Of a DNA stretch of 64,000 nucleotides, positions 44,000 through 55,520 are shown in pieces (the first letter of the stretch is position 1; each line of letters begins with the position of its first letter). The notes under the pieces are model-generated. The model did no database searches. It was not told where the DNA came from and worked only from the letters and a program-made list of their open reading frames with translations. Source of the stretch: Spiroplasma endosymbiont of Cantharis nigra. GTDB taxonomy: Bacteria > Bacillota_I > Bacilli_A > Mycoplasmatales > Mycoplasmataceae. The DNA is taken from the NCBI RefSeq assembly GCF_964019925.1, contig NZ_OZ026470.1:496001-560000 (forward strand), written 5' to 3'. The position numbers and the translations under genes are program-made.

Positions 44000-44001
44000 T
44001 A

Positions 44002-44031
44002 AAAAAATACTAACTTGGTTAGTATTTTTTT
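44002..44031. terminator. Bidirectional intrinsic terminator
   Basis: AATACTAAC and GTTAGTATT pair around TTG, with T on one side and A on the other; it lies between convergent genes. Confidence 0.88.
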
Positions 44032-44056
44032 ATAATTAATTTAAAATTTAAACTTC

Positions 44057-45373
44057 TTAAAAGAAATTATTGCCTTTATTAAACCCCGCAAAGAATTTCA
44101 TTTTTAAATATTCTTGACCCATATTTGGATGTTGGAATCTAAATTTATTTAAAGCGGAATACAATAATTTTTCTTGTTCATCTAATTTATCAAATCATTG
44201 TTTTTGAAATAAAATATTATCTGCCAATATCAGCGAACAATTTGAAATAAAAGCCGCTTCATTTTTTGATTTTAAATGAATAATTTTTAAATACTGTTCA
44301 AAGAAAGTATTTAAATTTTCTTTGCTTTTGTCATAAACCATTGTCACAAAAGAATTTGCTTTATCTGAAAACATGACAATCGTTGCAAAATTTTCAGAGA
44401 TAAAAAAGTTATTAATTGAGTTTACAACTTTAAAATCATCTGGTGTTATCTGTGGTTGAAAGACATCTTTAATTGTAAAATTATTTGTTTTGGGTAAACT
44501 AAATTTCACAATCCCAAAGTTCTTGTATTGCCCTTTTAAAGTTTTTACAAAGAAACTATAAGTATCTAGTAAAGAACTTACATGATTTGAAACTTTCTTT
44601 AAATTATAAATAAACATAGTTTTAACACCATCTTCTTCAATTGAATTAAAGTAGTTTCTAAATTCCTCTTTTAAAGCTTCAAGTTGAACTCTAGAGATGA
44701 ATAATTTATTTACAATTGCTGGAAAGTTAAATAATAGGATTTCTTCATCACTACTATTTTTATTAATTTTAATGTCTGCAATTTGATTCATATGATCTTG
44801 ACAAAAACCAAAATACTTAAATTGATTTGGCTCAACTTCCTTGAAAAAAGATTCACCCATTTTATAGTTATTATCAAACACATTTCTTTTATTTGATGTT
44901 AAATAGTTTATATGATCTAATTCCTTAAAATCATACAAACTATTTTCAACAGCTTTTTGTTCACAATTAACAAAATTACAATTTTCAGTCTCACTCATTT
45001 TTTTGTATTTATTTTCAAATAATTGCGAAGAAAATTTTAAGTAATCTTCATACTTATCATTGGCAATAATTGCCTTAATAAAGGGCGTATAACTTGAATT
45101 TTTTGTTTCTATTAAGTGTTTTTTGCAACATGCTAAAAATTGCTCTCCACTAAGGCAAAAACATAGTTCTTGGTCCTTAAAAGTAAAAAAATTATAGCCA
45201 TTTTTAACTAAAAAATTAATATTGTCATTATCTAGAAAATAATTACTAAAAATTGATTCAATAAATCTTCGTGTGTCCTCATTTGATAACTTTATATTTT
45301 TAGCTGCCTTATATAAATCTTGTTTACTAACAAGATTTTTTAATAATTCATTTTGTAGTATTTTTTCACCCAT
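44057..45373 (-). CDS. SEC-C motif protein, unknown function
   Basis: A 438-residue soluble protein. Residues about 70-85 read ELCFCLSGEQFLACCKKH, a variant of the SEC-C zinc motif (CxCxSGxxxxxCC), which is found in SecA tails and in many nucleic-acid-related proteins. The rest is helical, with a second Cys/His cluster (CNFVNC...FGFCQDH). The start follows GGAGGG. I cannot assign a function. It starts 57 bases from the end of the next gene upstream. Confidence 0.75.
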
Positions 45374-45429
45374 AGTAAACCCTCCAATAAAAATAGTTTT
45401 TTACATTAACTTTATACATTTCATTAATT

Positions 45430-46530
45430 CTATTTTCTTTTTTTATTTCATGCAAACTTTGGTTCCACATATTTTGGTTCTACAGCATCCTTTTCAAAGA
45501 TTTTATTATATTTAAGCTCATTTGTAAAAACCAAAGTTGGATCAGCTTTAGCATTAAATTTGCTAACTCCTGAATAATAATTAAAGTTCTTCTTATTTAA
45601 AACCAATTTTGTATTAAAAAATTCTATTAAGTCTCTTGAATAAACTGCATTTTCACAATGATTTTCATAGGCAATTTTTCTTATTTCAACAATATCATTT
45701 GCTGTTTTTACAGAATAAATTCACTTTAAATCTACTAAATAAACATCAAATAATAAATTAGCAAAATCCTCACGATATTTTTTATTTTCTCTTAATAATG
45801 GAATTGTATTTAAAAAATTGTCAAAGTGATTATTTCTTAAGAAAAATTCAATTTCATCAGCATAATTGATAATATCACCATCATCAATGCTATAAATTGC
45901 TTGACCCAATTTTTTAATAAACTCTTCATCATATCTAAAAGTTGTTTTTAAAACTTCTAGATATCTTTTATACTCTTCTTTTTCTTCTTCTTTAATTTTG
46001 ACATCTTTATATTCAAAATACTTTTCTCTTAACTGAGCCACAGCATTAATTCCCATAGTAGTTAAAATATCTCTTTTACTTAAGTTAGCTTTAAAAAACT
46101 TTTCATAGTGACTTCCAATACCAATTACTTTATCTGTTTTGAACTCTGCTGGCACTAAACTTACAATTGGGAAAATATAAGGATAAATACACTTAATTGA
46201 ATAATAAAATATTCTAGATTTTCATGCTTTGATAACTCCAAGAGATTTTAAAATTTTATTTAATTGTACTAATTCCTCTTCTTCAATAAAAAATAAGGCA
46301 TCAATTTGGAGATTCATTTCTTTATTTGCTAACTTTTTTGCAAATTTTGGATAATACTTTTCAAAACTCATATTTGATTCTAATCAAGAACCATTAAATA
46401 TCTTGTTTAGCTCTAAGATATCGTTTGCATCACTATATATACCTTGTTTTAAAATATGATCTTCACTTAATGTAAAAGTTTGTTTTCCTGGCTGAATAAA
46501 ATTCTTAGCTATAATTTTTTGTAATTTCAT
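45430..46530 (-). CDS. Hypothetical protein
   Basis: A 366-residue soluble, lysine- and phenylalanine-rich helical protein with no signal peptide. Family not recognised. The start MKLQKIIAKNF follows GGGAGAAAG. About 100 bases upstream lies a 20-bp palindrome-containing repeat that recurs upstream of the DUF4238 gene at 54721, suggesting shared control. It forms the left shoulder of the accessory island. Confidence 0.75.
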
Positions 46531-46631
46531 GTTTCTTTCTCCCATTAAGTTAGTTTCTTCTATTATATCAAATTTTAATAGGTTTTTAAAGGGGTTATTA
46601 ATAAGGAATATATAAAGTTTTAGAGCTGTAC

Positions 46632-46651
46632 TGTTCTTTTTTTCGAACACC
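46632..46651. promoter_or_regulatory. 20-bp repeat with palindromic core, copy 1
   Basis: TGTTCTTTTTTTCGAACACC; TGTTC and GAACA are complementary. On the minus strand it sits just after a TATAAAAATATA -10-like string, about 100 bases before the gene at 46530. An identical copy is at 54801-54820. It may be an operator, or a recombination (att-like) direct repeat. Confidence 0.6.
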
Positions 46652-46818
46652 TATATTTTTATAATTAGAGAATTAATTATAGCTGCTATTTGGATTTAAT
46701 TTTCTATATATAGATTACATTAAAAATTATTTGTTATAAATTATGCATAGAGGATTATATAAAACTTATTTAATTTTATTTCTTTAATTGAATTTTTACT
46801 TACATATTTTAAATTAGA

Positions 46819-47634
46819 TTAGAATAGTATTATTTTCGATTCAGGTAAAAAATCTTCCAGATATTCAAAAATATCATATAAATTATCTACACAATAAATA
46901 TTACTATTATTATCTATTTTTATTTTTATTTTAAATAATAGAAAGTTATTATCAATTAAAAATAGTTCATCTATTCATTCATCATAACTATCAATCTTTT
47001 TCCTTATTTGATTGAAATATGCTGGATAATAATTCCTTATTTCATTATTTAAATTAAATTTAAATATTTTTTTATCTCTAATTATATTTACAAAAATACT
47101 AAAAAGTAAAAAGTTTTCTTTATTTTTAGAATATTTATTTTTTAAAGAAAATGAACCTGATAATCTATTAATTTCAAATATGGAATTCTCAATTTTTAAT
47201 TTTAAACATAAAAGAAAATTGAGGATTTTAGAAAAATAACTTTCAAGCATATTTTGAAATAGTTTTAGGTTATTAAAAACTAATTTTAAATCTTCATAGA
47301 TTGATTGCACACTTTGACTAAAAGTATCATAAAAAATCTGTATTATACCTGATTTCAATAAATTAAGATTTTGATAACTTTCAAAAAAAATACAAATTAA
47401 GTCTAATATATATCTTGAATTTTTATTGTAATTTTGAAAGTATTTAATAACATCGAATTGTTTAACATTTTTTTGTAATTTCCTATATTTAAAATCAGAA
47501 AATCCTTTAAAATAAATATTTTTAATATTCTTTATTAAATTAATTTCCTTAAAAGCATTATTTATTTTTTTTAAATAACTATTAATATTCTCATTAGAAT
47601 AATTAAAATATTTAATATCTATTGAATTCTTCAT
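46819..47634 (-). CDS. Partner protein of the OLD nuclease, unknown
   Basis: A 271-residue helical, Asn/Lys/Phe-rich protein. Its ATG lies 23 bases inside the 3' end of the OLD-family gene, so it is translationally coupled and likely a functional partner. No signal or TM segment is certain. One TGA Trp near residue 220. It does not look like the UvrD-type helicase (GajB) of Gabija, nor any other OLD partner I know. Confidence 0.75.
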
Positions 47635-49456
47635 TAATATACTCCAATATTTTTGTAAAATTTTTTTTTGTTTTAATATTTCATGGGTATTCTTTTAAAT
47701 TAAAATCTTTGTTAATGAACTTAAGCAGCTGCTCCTTTTTCATTTTATTTTCAAAGAAAAGATCCTCAATTTCTTTTTTATTATTTTGCTTATAAAAATT
47801 TAATAAATTCATCCTTTTATAGTTTTTTTTAAATACAATATCGCCTGCATCATCATTGTCCAAAAGACAAATTACATTTTTATTAATTATTTTAATAATA
47901 TCATTAAAATATGGAACTTTAGAAGCACCCGCAGAATAAATAATATCAAATTCTAAATTAATGTTTAGAATCTCAGAAAAATAATGAAGGTATAAAAAAT
48001 CACTTTGACCCTCAACTATTAATATATTTTTCTTAAAGTTATATGTAGATATGCAAGCTCCCATACCTTTAATAATTGCTGGAATTGTAGACTCTAATTT
48101 TGAATTAGTATCTTTTACCGAATTTGATAACTCAATTTTACTACCTTCTTTATCTTTTTTTATTATATTGATTGAGAATAAACATTTAAAATCAAGCATA
48201 AAAACACTATGAGTAGAATAAATTATAGTTATGTTATTCCTTTTTAAAGTTAACTTAAAAAATTCATCCAATAGTTTTTTTTGTCTATCAATATGTAGAA
48301 AAGAATCGGGTTCATCAAGAATTATATAGCAATTTTGCTTATCTGATATATTTTCAACTTTATTTAATAATAACCTATAAAAAAAATTTTTTAATGTTCC
48401 TAAACTTTGATAAGAAAGCATATTCATATTATTCTTTGCAACAATTATACCAACTTTTAAATCATACTTATTTTCATTTTTTGATAAATATAAACATCAA
48501 TAATTATTATCGATATCTTCTGTATTTAATTTAATTTGTTCAGATAAAAATCTATTTATATTCTCTAGACTTTCATTAAAATTTATTTCCTGAATAACTT
48601 TTTCAATATTATTGGAATATGCTATTTCATTAATTAAATCAAAATTTGCTCCCTTTTCAATTTCCCTATTTTCATTTATTTTAGCTACCAAATTAGATAC
48701 TTTTTGATTATCAAATAAACTTGATATGTAATAGAATTTTGGAAAATTCAGTATTTTTTTGTACTCTAAAAAAAAATTCTCTATTAACTCAGTAAACTCA
48801 GTAAAACTTTCTTCAAAAGTTATTAAATTATCTTTATCTAAAAAAACATAGTTTGATATATTTTCTTTAACTTTATATACAGCAGTTTTAAGTGAATTAA
48901 CTAGATTTTTTTGTTCAATTAGAGTTTTATATTCTAAAGAATTTTTTTCTGAACTATTTTTTAAATTAATTGCACTTATTATTTGTTTTAAAGAAACATA
49001 TAAATTAGATTTTCCATATAAATCTATTTTATTAAATATATGATTAATTTTATTATCCATTTTTTTTGAAAATTTTAAAATAAATTTTAAGCTTTCATAT
49101 AAATTTAATAAATAAACTTTACTATTCTTAACTTTTATAATTACTGTATGAACTTCTATATTAGGTTTTTTTATTTTAAAATAAAAATCCACATCATAAT
49201 CTAAATCTAAAATATTTTCATTAAAATAAAAACTTTTATTTTTAATAAGGTGTTCAATTTGATCTTCATTTCTTTCATTTATATATTGAAAGTCTCTACT
49301 ATTCATTACCTTATTCAATAAATTTATGCACTCTAATAAATTTGTTTTACCAGCATTATTTTCTCCTACTATAGGAATTAACTTATTCTTTTTAATCAAA
49401 AAGTTTTGATTAAAAATTGATTTATATTTATTTATTTTAATCATGTCTAAGTCCAT
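47612..49456 (-). CDS. OLD-family ATPase/TOPRIM nuclease
   Basis: A 614-residue overcoming-lysogenization-defect (OLD) family protein: an SMC-like ABC ATPase with a C-terminal TOPRIM nuclease. Walker A is VGENNAGKTNLLE near residue 31, Walker B CYIILDEPDSFLH, and the His switch STHSVF. The TOPRIM Glu is in ILIVEGQSD (about 482) and the DxD in ICLLDNDDAGD. Such proteins act in phage defence (for example GajA). The start follows AAGGGAG; an internal Met 4 codons in is possible. It is coupled to the gene at 46819-47634. Confidence 0.87.
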
Positions 49457-49922
49457 TTTAATAAGCTCCCTTATATTATATTTTTATTATAACTATAATA
49501 TACTCTATTTTAATATATAAAATATTTTATGAATAGGTTTTAAAAAGTTGTTAAGATAAATTTTTTTATATTTAATTAGCCTAAATGGATCTAAATAAAA
49601 AATATATCATACTTTACCAAGACTTTTTTTCTTTAGCTTCTCTAACTAAATTTTGTATCTTTTTTTAAATCTTTAAATCAATTAATAATATTATAATTAT
49701 AATATGAACTATAATTATAAACATTAACCGAGTAATAATTTTAATTTATTAAAATACCGAAAATTGATTAAATATGAAAACAAATAACTAATATTTTTTT
49801 AATATAAAAGAAAAGATACAATCTCTATTTATTAGATAAATCTTGTATTTTCAGACATAATCACTTATTATCTACAAATTTTAATTTCATTTAATGTATT
49901 AAATATAGATAAAATAGCTTTT
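49457..49922. other. Gene-free A/T-rich stretch
   Basis: About 465 bases between the AAA_13 gene and the OLD gene. It should hold the OLD promoter, but -10-like strings are too common here to choose one. No RNA, hairpin terminator or recognisable relic was found. Confidence 0.5.
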
Positions 49923-52154
49923 TTAATAATCTCTTTGAGTATAAAGTGAAGTTAATGATGACGTGATTTGGTTTTTTGGATGCAAAATATAATTTTTCAA
50001 TTGGATTTTATTAGTCTTTTTAGCTTCAAATATAATTTTATAACCCTCATATAAAATAGTAAAGTCAAAATCCTTTGGTATCATTTTTTCAAAAGTTAGA
50101 GTATTGTCTTTCATATTAAATTCTGAGAATACTTTTTCTATTTCATCTTCACTTAATTTTATAGGTAGATTCAATAAATTTGAGAATTCAATCAATTCTT
50201 CTAAGTTTTTCTTGACTATTTCTACTTTTACGACTTTTTTATAACTTCAATTATTTATTGATGAGTTTATTTCAAGAGCTCTATTTTTATTTATTTCATC
50301 TTCTGAAAAAATAATTTGTATATCACAATTAGGATCTTTATGACTGTTTAAGGCAATTAAAGATGTTTTTATATTTAATAATGTTCTATAAATTTTTAAT
50401 ATAATTCATCTTCATATTGATAAATCATTTAAATCTTTTATTTCTTTAAATGACTTTATAAACAATAATAAATCATCATGTGATATATTATTTAGATTAA
50501 GTTTAATACATTCATTTGGATGTAAATATAATAATGTTGTTTGGTCTCTTTCATCTTTATTTTCATGAAGATTAGATATCATTAGCATAAGATAATTAAA
50601 ATTATGTGTTAAAATTATTATATTTTCATAGTAATCTCCTAATTTATTAAATAGAAAATCTCTGATTGAATGCTGTGTACTAATATCTAAAGTTGAAACT
50701 GGATCATCTAAAATTAAGTATTTCAATTGGTTTTGTAGAGAATAAAATTCAGTAACTTTTAGAAAAAATATTGCTAAGGCTAGCTTATGTTTTTGCCCCT
50801 CGCTTAATGTATTTAGTTTGCTACTATCAGATATTTTTAAACTTATCTTCCTTTGAGATGATTTTTTATCTGTTACTATTTGCATTTCCCTATCATAACC
50901 AAAAGTAATTAAGATTGAGTTTAATTTAGTTTGTAAGTCTTCGTTATATATTTCATATTCTTGATCTAACTCCCTTTCTCAATTTTTTTTAAGTGAATCC
51001 AATTTTTCCTGAATTATAATTGGACCATAATATTCCTTTAAATTCTTATTTAGAATATAATTCTTAACCTCATTAAGTTGACTTTGATCAGACTCTAAAA
51101 AGGAATCTTTTTTTATTTCCATATATGAATATTGAACTATTTCATTTTTTAAAATTTTATTTTTGAAATCTAAAAAATAATTCCTAATTTTTTCCAAACT
51201 TTCTTTAATTAATGGTAAATACTGAGTATAAATTTCTGACTTTATAAACTCATTACAGTTGCTAATTATTTCTTTTGATATTACAATTAAATATTTTTTA
51301 ACTTCAAGTATATCTGAACTTAAATTTTCTTTTCATATTTCCTTTTTCTTGCTAATATTTTCATTTTCACAAAAAAGACAATCATCAATATTTTCATGCA
51401 AATTTAAACCATCAGAAATTCATTTTTTATATTCTTCAATATATTCACTTTTAGAGAAACAATTTTCAGCATCTCTCATTCTATTTAAATTTTCTAAATA
51501 TAAACTAGTTTTTTCTTCAATTATTTTATTAATTGAAATATCAACATTTACAATATCATTCAAAATTTCATTTTCTTTAATAAAAATAAGAGTTTTTTGT
51601 ATATTTTCTTTTTCATTAATACTAATAATAGCAGCTTTTAATTGTTCATCATTCTTTATATCAGTTTTTAAATACTGAGTAATTTCTAAACCTAACATAT
51701 TATCGTCATATTTTTTTTCATAGTTATAATTGAAATTATAATTACTACTAATATCCAAATATAATAAATCTGAATTTTGTAAGCAATTATTCTCATTAAA
51801 AACTTGAGTTAATTTATTTTTTACTTGGCCCATTTTTTCTTTATTTTCTTTTAAGTTTTCTTCCAATTTTATCAATTTCTTTTTTAATTCAATTTCTTTT
51901 TCATCAATAAGTATTCTTGTTAAACCATCTTTTGTACTTGAGTCATCTTTAATGCCATCTTTATCTACAATAAATAAATTTTTATTTATAAAATCAACAT
52001 TAAATACGAATGATTCCTTCAATTCTGTTTTAGCCACTCTTGAAAGTGTAGTTTTTCCAACACCATTTCCACCATATATATATGTATTTTTTTTACTAAT
52101 ATCTATAGAATGTTCAACTTGATTTTTTTTATTTATAAATTTCAGTTTTTTCAT
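49923..52154 (-). CDS. AAA_13 (RloC/PrrC-like) ATPase with CxxC hook
   Basis: A 743-residue ABC-type ATPase of the AAA_13 class. Walker A is YGGNGVGKTTLS at residue 28, then a long coiled coil with CLFC (Cys 259 and 262) at its apex, like the zinc hook of RloC. The second coil is followed by signature LSEGQKHKLA, Walker B LILDDPVSTLD and LTHNFNYL. The last 200 residues would be the effector; I cannot find a clear Arg-Glu-His anticodon nuclease triad. RloC and PrrC cut tRNA during phage infection. Two TGA Trp join the parts. The ATPase class is secure, the anticodon nuclease role is not. Confidence 0.78.
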
Positions 52155-52172
52155 ATATACCTTATTTCTATT

Positions 52173-52300
52173 TTATTTAATTCTTTTTTCAAGTAAAATT
52201 AAAAATCGAGAATCTTGTTTATTAAATAAAAATCATTCTCCTTGCAATGCATCAAAATTTTCACAATCATTTGCTATATAACTTCTATTTTGGTATTAGA
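52173..52300 (-). pseudogene. Small C-terminal gene fragment, unrecognised
   Basis: An open stretch of about 40 codons (YIANDCENFDALQGEWFLFNK, ending LLEKRIK) ends 18 bases before the AAA_13 start and is preceded by a stop, with no start codon. It reads like the tail of a lost gene upstream of the ATPase. Family unknown. Confidence 0.3.
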
Positions 52301-52429
52301 ATATTTGAAAACCAAGAGAATTCAACAGACAAGTATCTTTGAGAATTAATTTTAACAAAAAAACCCTCCTACACAAAATAAATTGTAAAATATGGAGAAG
52401 TATATGAAACTGAGATCTCAAATCAAAGG

Positions 52430-52715
52430 TGAATTAATAACAAAACAAGCAATCTGTATGTTGCAATTGATAAAACTAGTAAAAGGATTTTGGCAGGTTA
52501 TTTAGTAAACATGAAACTACTGAAAGCTATTATAATATCTATAAAAAAATCCTTAAACATTAAGGTTTACCAAAATTAAATTTTAGTGATAATCATAATG
52601 TTTTTACTATTAAAAATAAGTGCGACCATTTTGATGATAGTGTTTTAAATACACAATTACAACTTGTTTTCCACTCTTTAGGAGTAAATATCATAAGAAC
52701 TTACCTCGTATAAAA
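52430..52715 (+). pseudogene. Decayed DDE transposase fragment
   Basis: Pieces in two frames read LYVAIDKTSKRILAGY, then (one base shifted) SKHETTESYYNIYKKILKH, a stop, and GLPKLNFSDNHNVF...LQLVFHSLGVNII. This is the integrase-core pattern of a transposase of the kind that contains ILAGYF, YGxPxxxxxD and LGVxI. No intact frame exists. It lies between the AAA_13 gene and the HNH gene. Confidence 0.65.
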
Positions 52716-53015
52716 GACAAAAATAATGATCAATACAATAGCACTAATAATACAGTTAATCAAAAAAACAAATAGTAGTAAATAATTTTATTTAGTAACT
52801 TTGGGTAAAAAGATCATTTAATTATTTAATATTTCCTTTAAATGTATCGAACTTATAATAATAGATAATGAAATCAAAATATTTATAATTTTTTTCGCTT
52901 AATAAAAAAATATATGGAATAATATATTCTCATTTACACTAAATATAAAAAATATTTTTTTAGTTTTCTTTTGTTATAATGTTCAATTAAGAAATATATA
53001 AATAAATATTTTTTA

Positions 53016-53303
53016 TTAGTATGTTCATTTTTGCCCCTTCATTGACTTATATTTTTGTGTAAAATCTTTTGTTCCTTTTTCTCTATTACAATCATAATGA
53101 GTAGCAACTCAATTACTACGAACTCCATTTGACTTATTGCCATCTAAATGGTCAACATTTCATCCATTTTTTGGATTCATATCCGAATTTCATTTAGTGC
53201 CATGATTCATTTTTTCTTTACATAGATAACACATTCTATATTGCTTTGAATTTAAATTATCAAATGCAATTGCATTTTCTCAAGCATAATAAAATTTATT
53301 CAT
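53016..53303 (-). CDS. Small HNH endonuclease
   Basis: A 95-residue HNH nuclease. The motif residues are visible: CYLCKEKM, then NVDHLDGNKSNGVRSN and THYDCNREKGTK, that is, two Cys pairs around DHxxG...N...H..CN. The ATG follows AAGGAAGG. Several Trp are TGA. Such short free-standing HNH proteins occur in phages and mobile islands. It lies between a transposase wreck and the DUF4238 gene. Confidence 0.85.
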
Positions 53304-53539
53304 GTTTTTTCCTTCCTTATTTTATTTATAACTTTTAACTCTATAGTATAAAAACTATTTAACTTTTTCAATATTTTACTTTGGTAAAAAATCCACTTTA
53401 TTATTTTTAATATTTTCTTTTTTTGTTTTTTCAATTATTTTAATGCTAGCAAATATTCTTTTTTTTAATAGGAATATACCATTTGAAAAATAAATATAGA
53501 ATTTTGATTTTGTTTATATAATTAAATAAAAATAAAACT

Positions 53540-54721
53540 TTATAAACCTAAATTTTCAATTCTATAAATATTATTTTCCTTCATTGTTTTTCTTGCCTTT
53601 TTAAAATCCTCTTTATTCTCAAAAATTAAATATCTTGATGTCTGAGAAAGATTCATTGCATTAATTAAATTAACTTGATTTGAATTTTCTAATTTGTATA
53701 CTTCAAATTCATATTTATCATTATTTGAATAAAAAGTATCATAGATTTCCAGAAATGAGGCGTTTGGGTTTTTTTTAATATGTATCTGAATATCATCATT
53801 TATTTTTTTACCATATTCATATTCAACTTTATTATTTTTTAAAAATAAGTTTGGAAATACTTTAATTCAAAATGAATTATAGACATGATTTGTTACTTTT
53901 ACATGATCAAATAAATCCAAAGGCATATAAGCTAAAGCGAGTTTTGGATTAATTATTTTTATCATTAATATAGGTAATCTAAATTTTTTACTATTATTAT
54001 CACCAAAATATTCTACAAGCATTGCATCTGTTAATAGAAATCTCTCGTTTATAGCATCAGGGATAGATATGAATTTTGTATTAGCTTTATATATATCCAA
54101 AATATTTGTTGCTATTCTATCTTTTAAATCTTCATTATAAGGTTGTTTAAAAATTTCATCAAAATCATTTTTTTCTTCTATATATTTTTGGATTTTATTA
54201 ATTTTATTTTCAATTCTTAAAATCATTTCCTCATTAAACATACTTATATTATTTTTACTATAATTATAAATATTAGTAACTAAATAATTTAACTCACTTA
54301 AATACTCCTCTTTTATTTGCTCAAAAGTTTTATTTTTATAATAATTATTATATTGAATACCTCCTTCTAAATTTAATGCTCTTTCAAGAGCTGCATTTGA
54401 TCTGTAAATATCAATTAAAGTATACAGTCTTAAAAATTTTGTTTGATATCTGTTTAAAGAAATAATCTGCTTATTTTCAATAAGTTTTAAAATATTTTGA
54501 TATTCCACCTCAATTTTAGTTAATTTATTTTCTATTTCATTTATTTTCATTTTTCTAGATTCATAAAAATTTTTAATATGAAATGGATCATTATTATAAT
54601 TTCTAATGTTATATTGCTTATAAATATTGTTTTCCAAATCATAAGTTGTATAGAAATCTTTATCAGATCATTTCTTTAAGATAAACCTAGGTATAAAATG
54701 TTGTCTGTATTTTATTTTCAT
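53540..54721 (-). CDS. DUF4238 family protein
   Basis: A 393-residue protein. The N terminus MKIKYRQHFIPRFILKKWSD matches the DUF4238 opening (HHYVPxFxLRxF). The remaining helical body and a beta-rich C terminus (LDLFDHVKVTNHVYNSF and onward) are typical of that uncharacterised family. The start at 54721 follows AAGGGGAAAA; a downstream Met would drop the HFIPRF motif. Two TGA Trp. The 20-bp palindromic repeat lies 80 bases upstream. Confidence 0.82.
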
Positions 54722-54800
54722 ATTTTCCCCTTAGTATAATTAAATAGTATCAATTTTTTTATAGTTTGTGTATATAAATAATAAGTAATTATATTTATAA

Positions 54801-54820
54801 TGTTCTTTTTTTCGAACACC
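54801..54820. promoter_or_regulatory. 20-bp repeat with palindromic core, copy 2
   Basis: Exact copy of the site at 46632-46651. On the minus strand it follows TTATAAGATATT, close to TATAAAAATATA at copy 1, so similarity extends upstream into a -10-like element. It lies 80 bases before the DUF4238 start. Confidence 0.6.
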
Positions 54821-54821
54821 A

Positions 54822-55520
54822 ATATCTTATAACTATCTATATATTATTATAAAAAAATTGATACATTTTCAAGTTATAAATATATTTAAAATATTATTTT
54901 TATAGCCTACCTTGTTTGTATATTTTTTAAAAGTACCTCAAAATCTTCAATATATTAATTATCTGTTACTTTGCCACTATGGGCATATTTAAACTAAAAG
55001 CAAATTACATTGTAGTTAGGAGATATTGAGAACTCTTAAATTCTTAACGATTATTATAATAAGTAATTTAGTTTTGTTTAAAACTTATCATATTCAAATT
55101 CTTTATTTTTTATGAAAATAAAGAATTTCTTCCAAAGTTTCCACTATTTTTTTATACTATAAAAATTTTTAATAATAAGAAAATATTTATATTAAAAAAC
55201 TTCTTACAATTTATTTAAAATAAAAACAGAATAAAAGTAACTGAATACTCCTCAAAAATTAAAAGCTTTGATAAAATTAATAGTAGCTTAATTTAAAATT
55301 ATTTACTCTTGACAATTTGATTTTAATACTTATTATTTAATAAAAAACCAATAATAATCATATAAAATAACTTACTAATTTTAGTTTACAAATAATTTTT
55401 CAATAATAAAAATATAATTAAGCATTAAATTACTATAATAGTCTATATAATTTATTGTACTATATTTTTGTTGAAAATGTAATCCAAAAATAGTTGAATT
55501 TAAGTAGAAGCTATAAGATT
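54822..55520. other. Gene-free stretch with one strong hairpin
   Basis: About 700 bases without an open gene. A 14-bp perfect stem, AAATTCTTTATTTT with AAAATAAAGAATTT (55095-55127, 5-base loop), could be a terminator for a minus transcript. A TTGACA lies at 55313, without a good -10. The rest looks like decayed A/T-rich DNA. Confidence 0.5.

Noticed and set aside
46531-46650. Longer N terminus (MFEKKNSTALKL) for the gene at 45430-46530
   Set aside because: It would start inside the palindromic repeat and lacks an RBS, whereas GGGAGAAAG precedes the ATG at 46530.
46656-46672. TTAGAGAATTA as another IS end
   Set aside because: Only 11 bases match the IS end, no leader match is present, and it lies in a promoter-like region; chance is likely in A/T-rich DNA.
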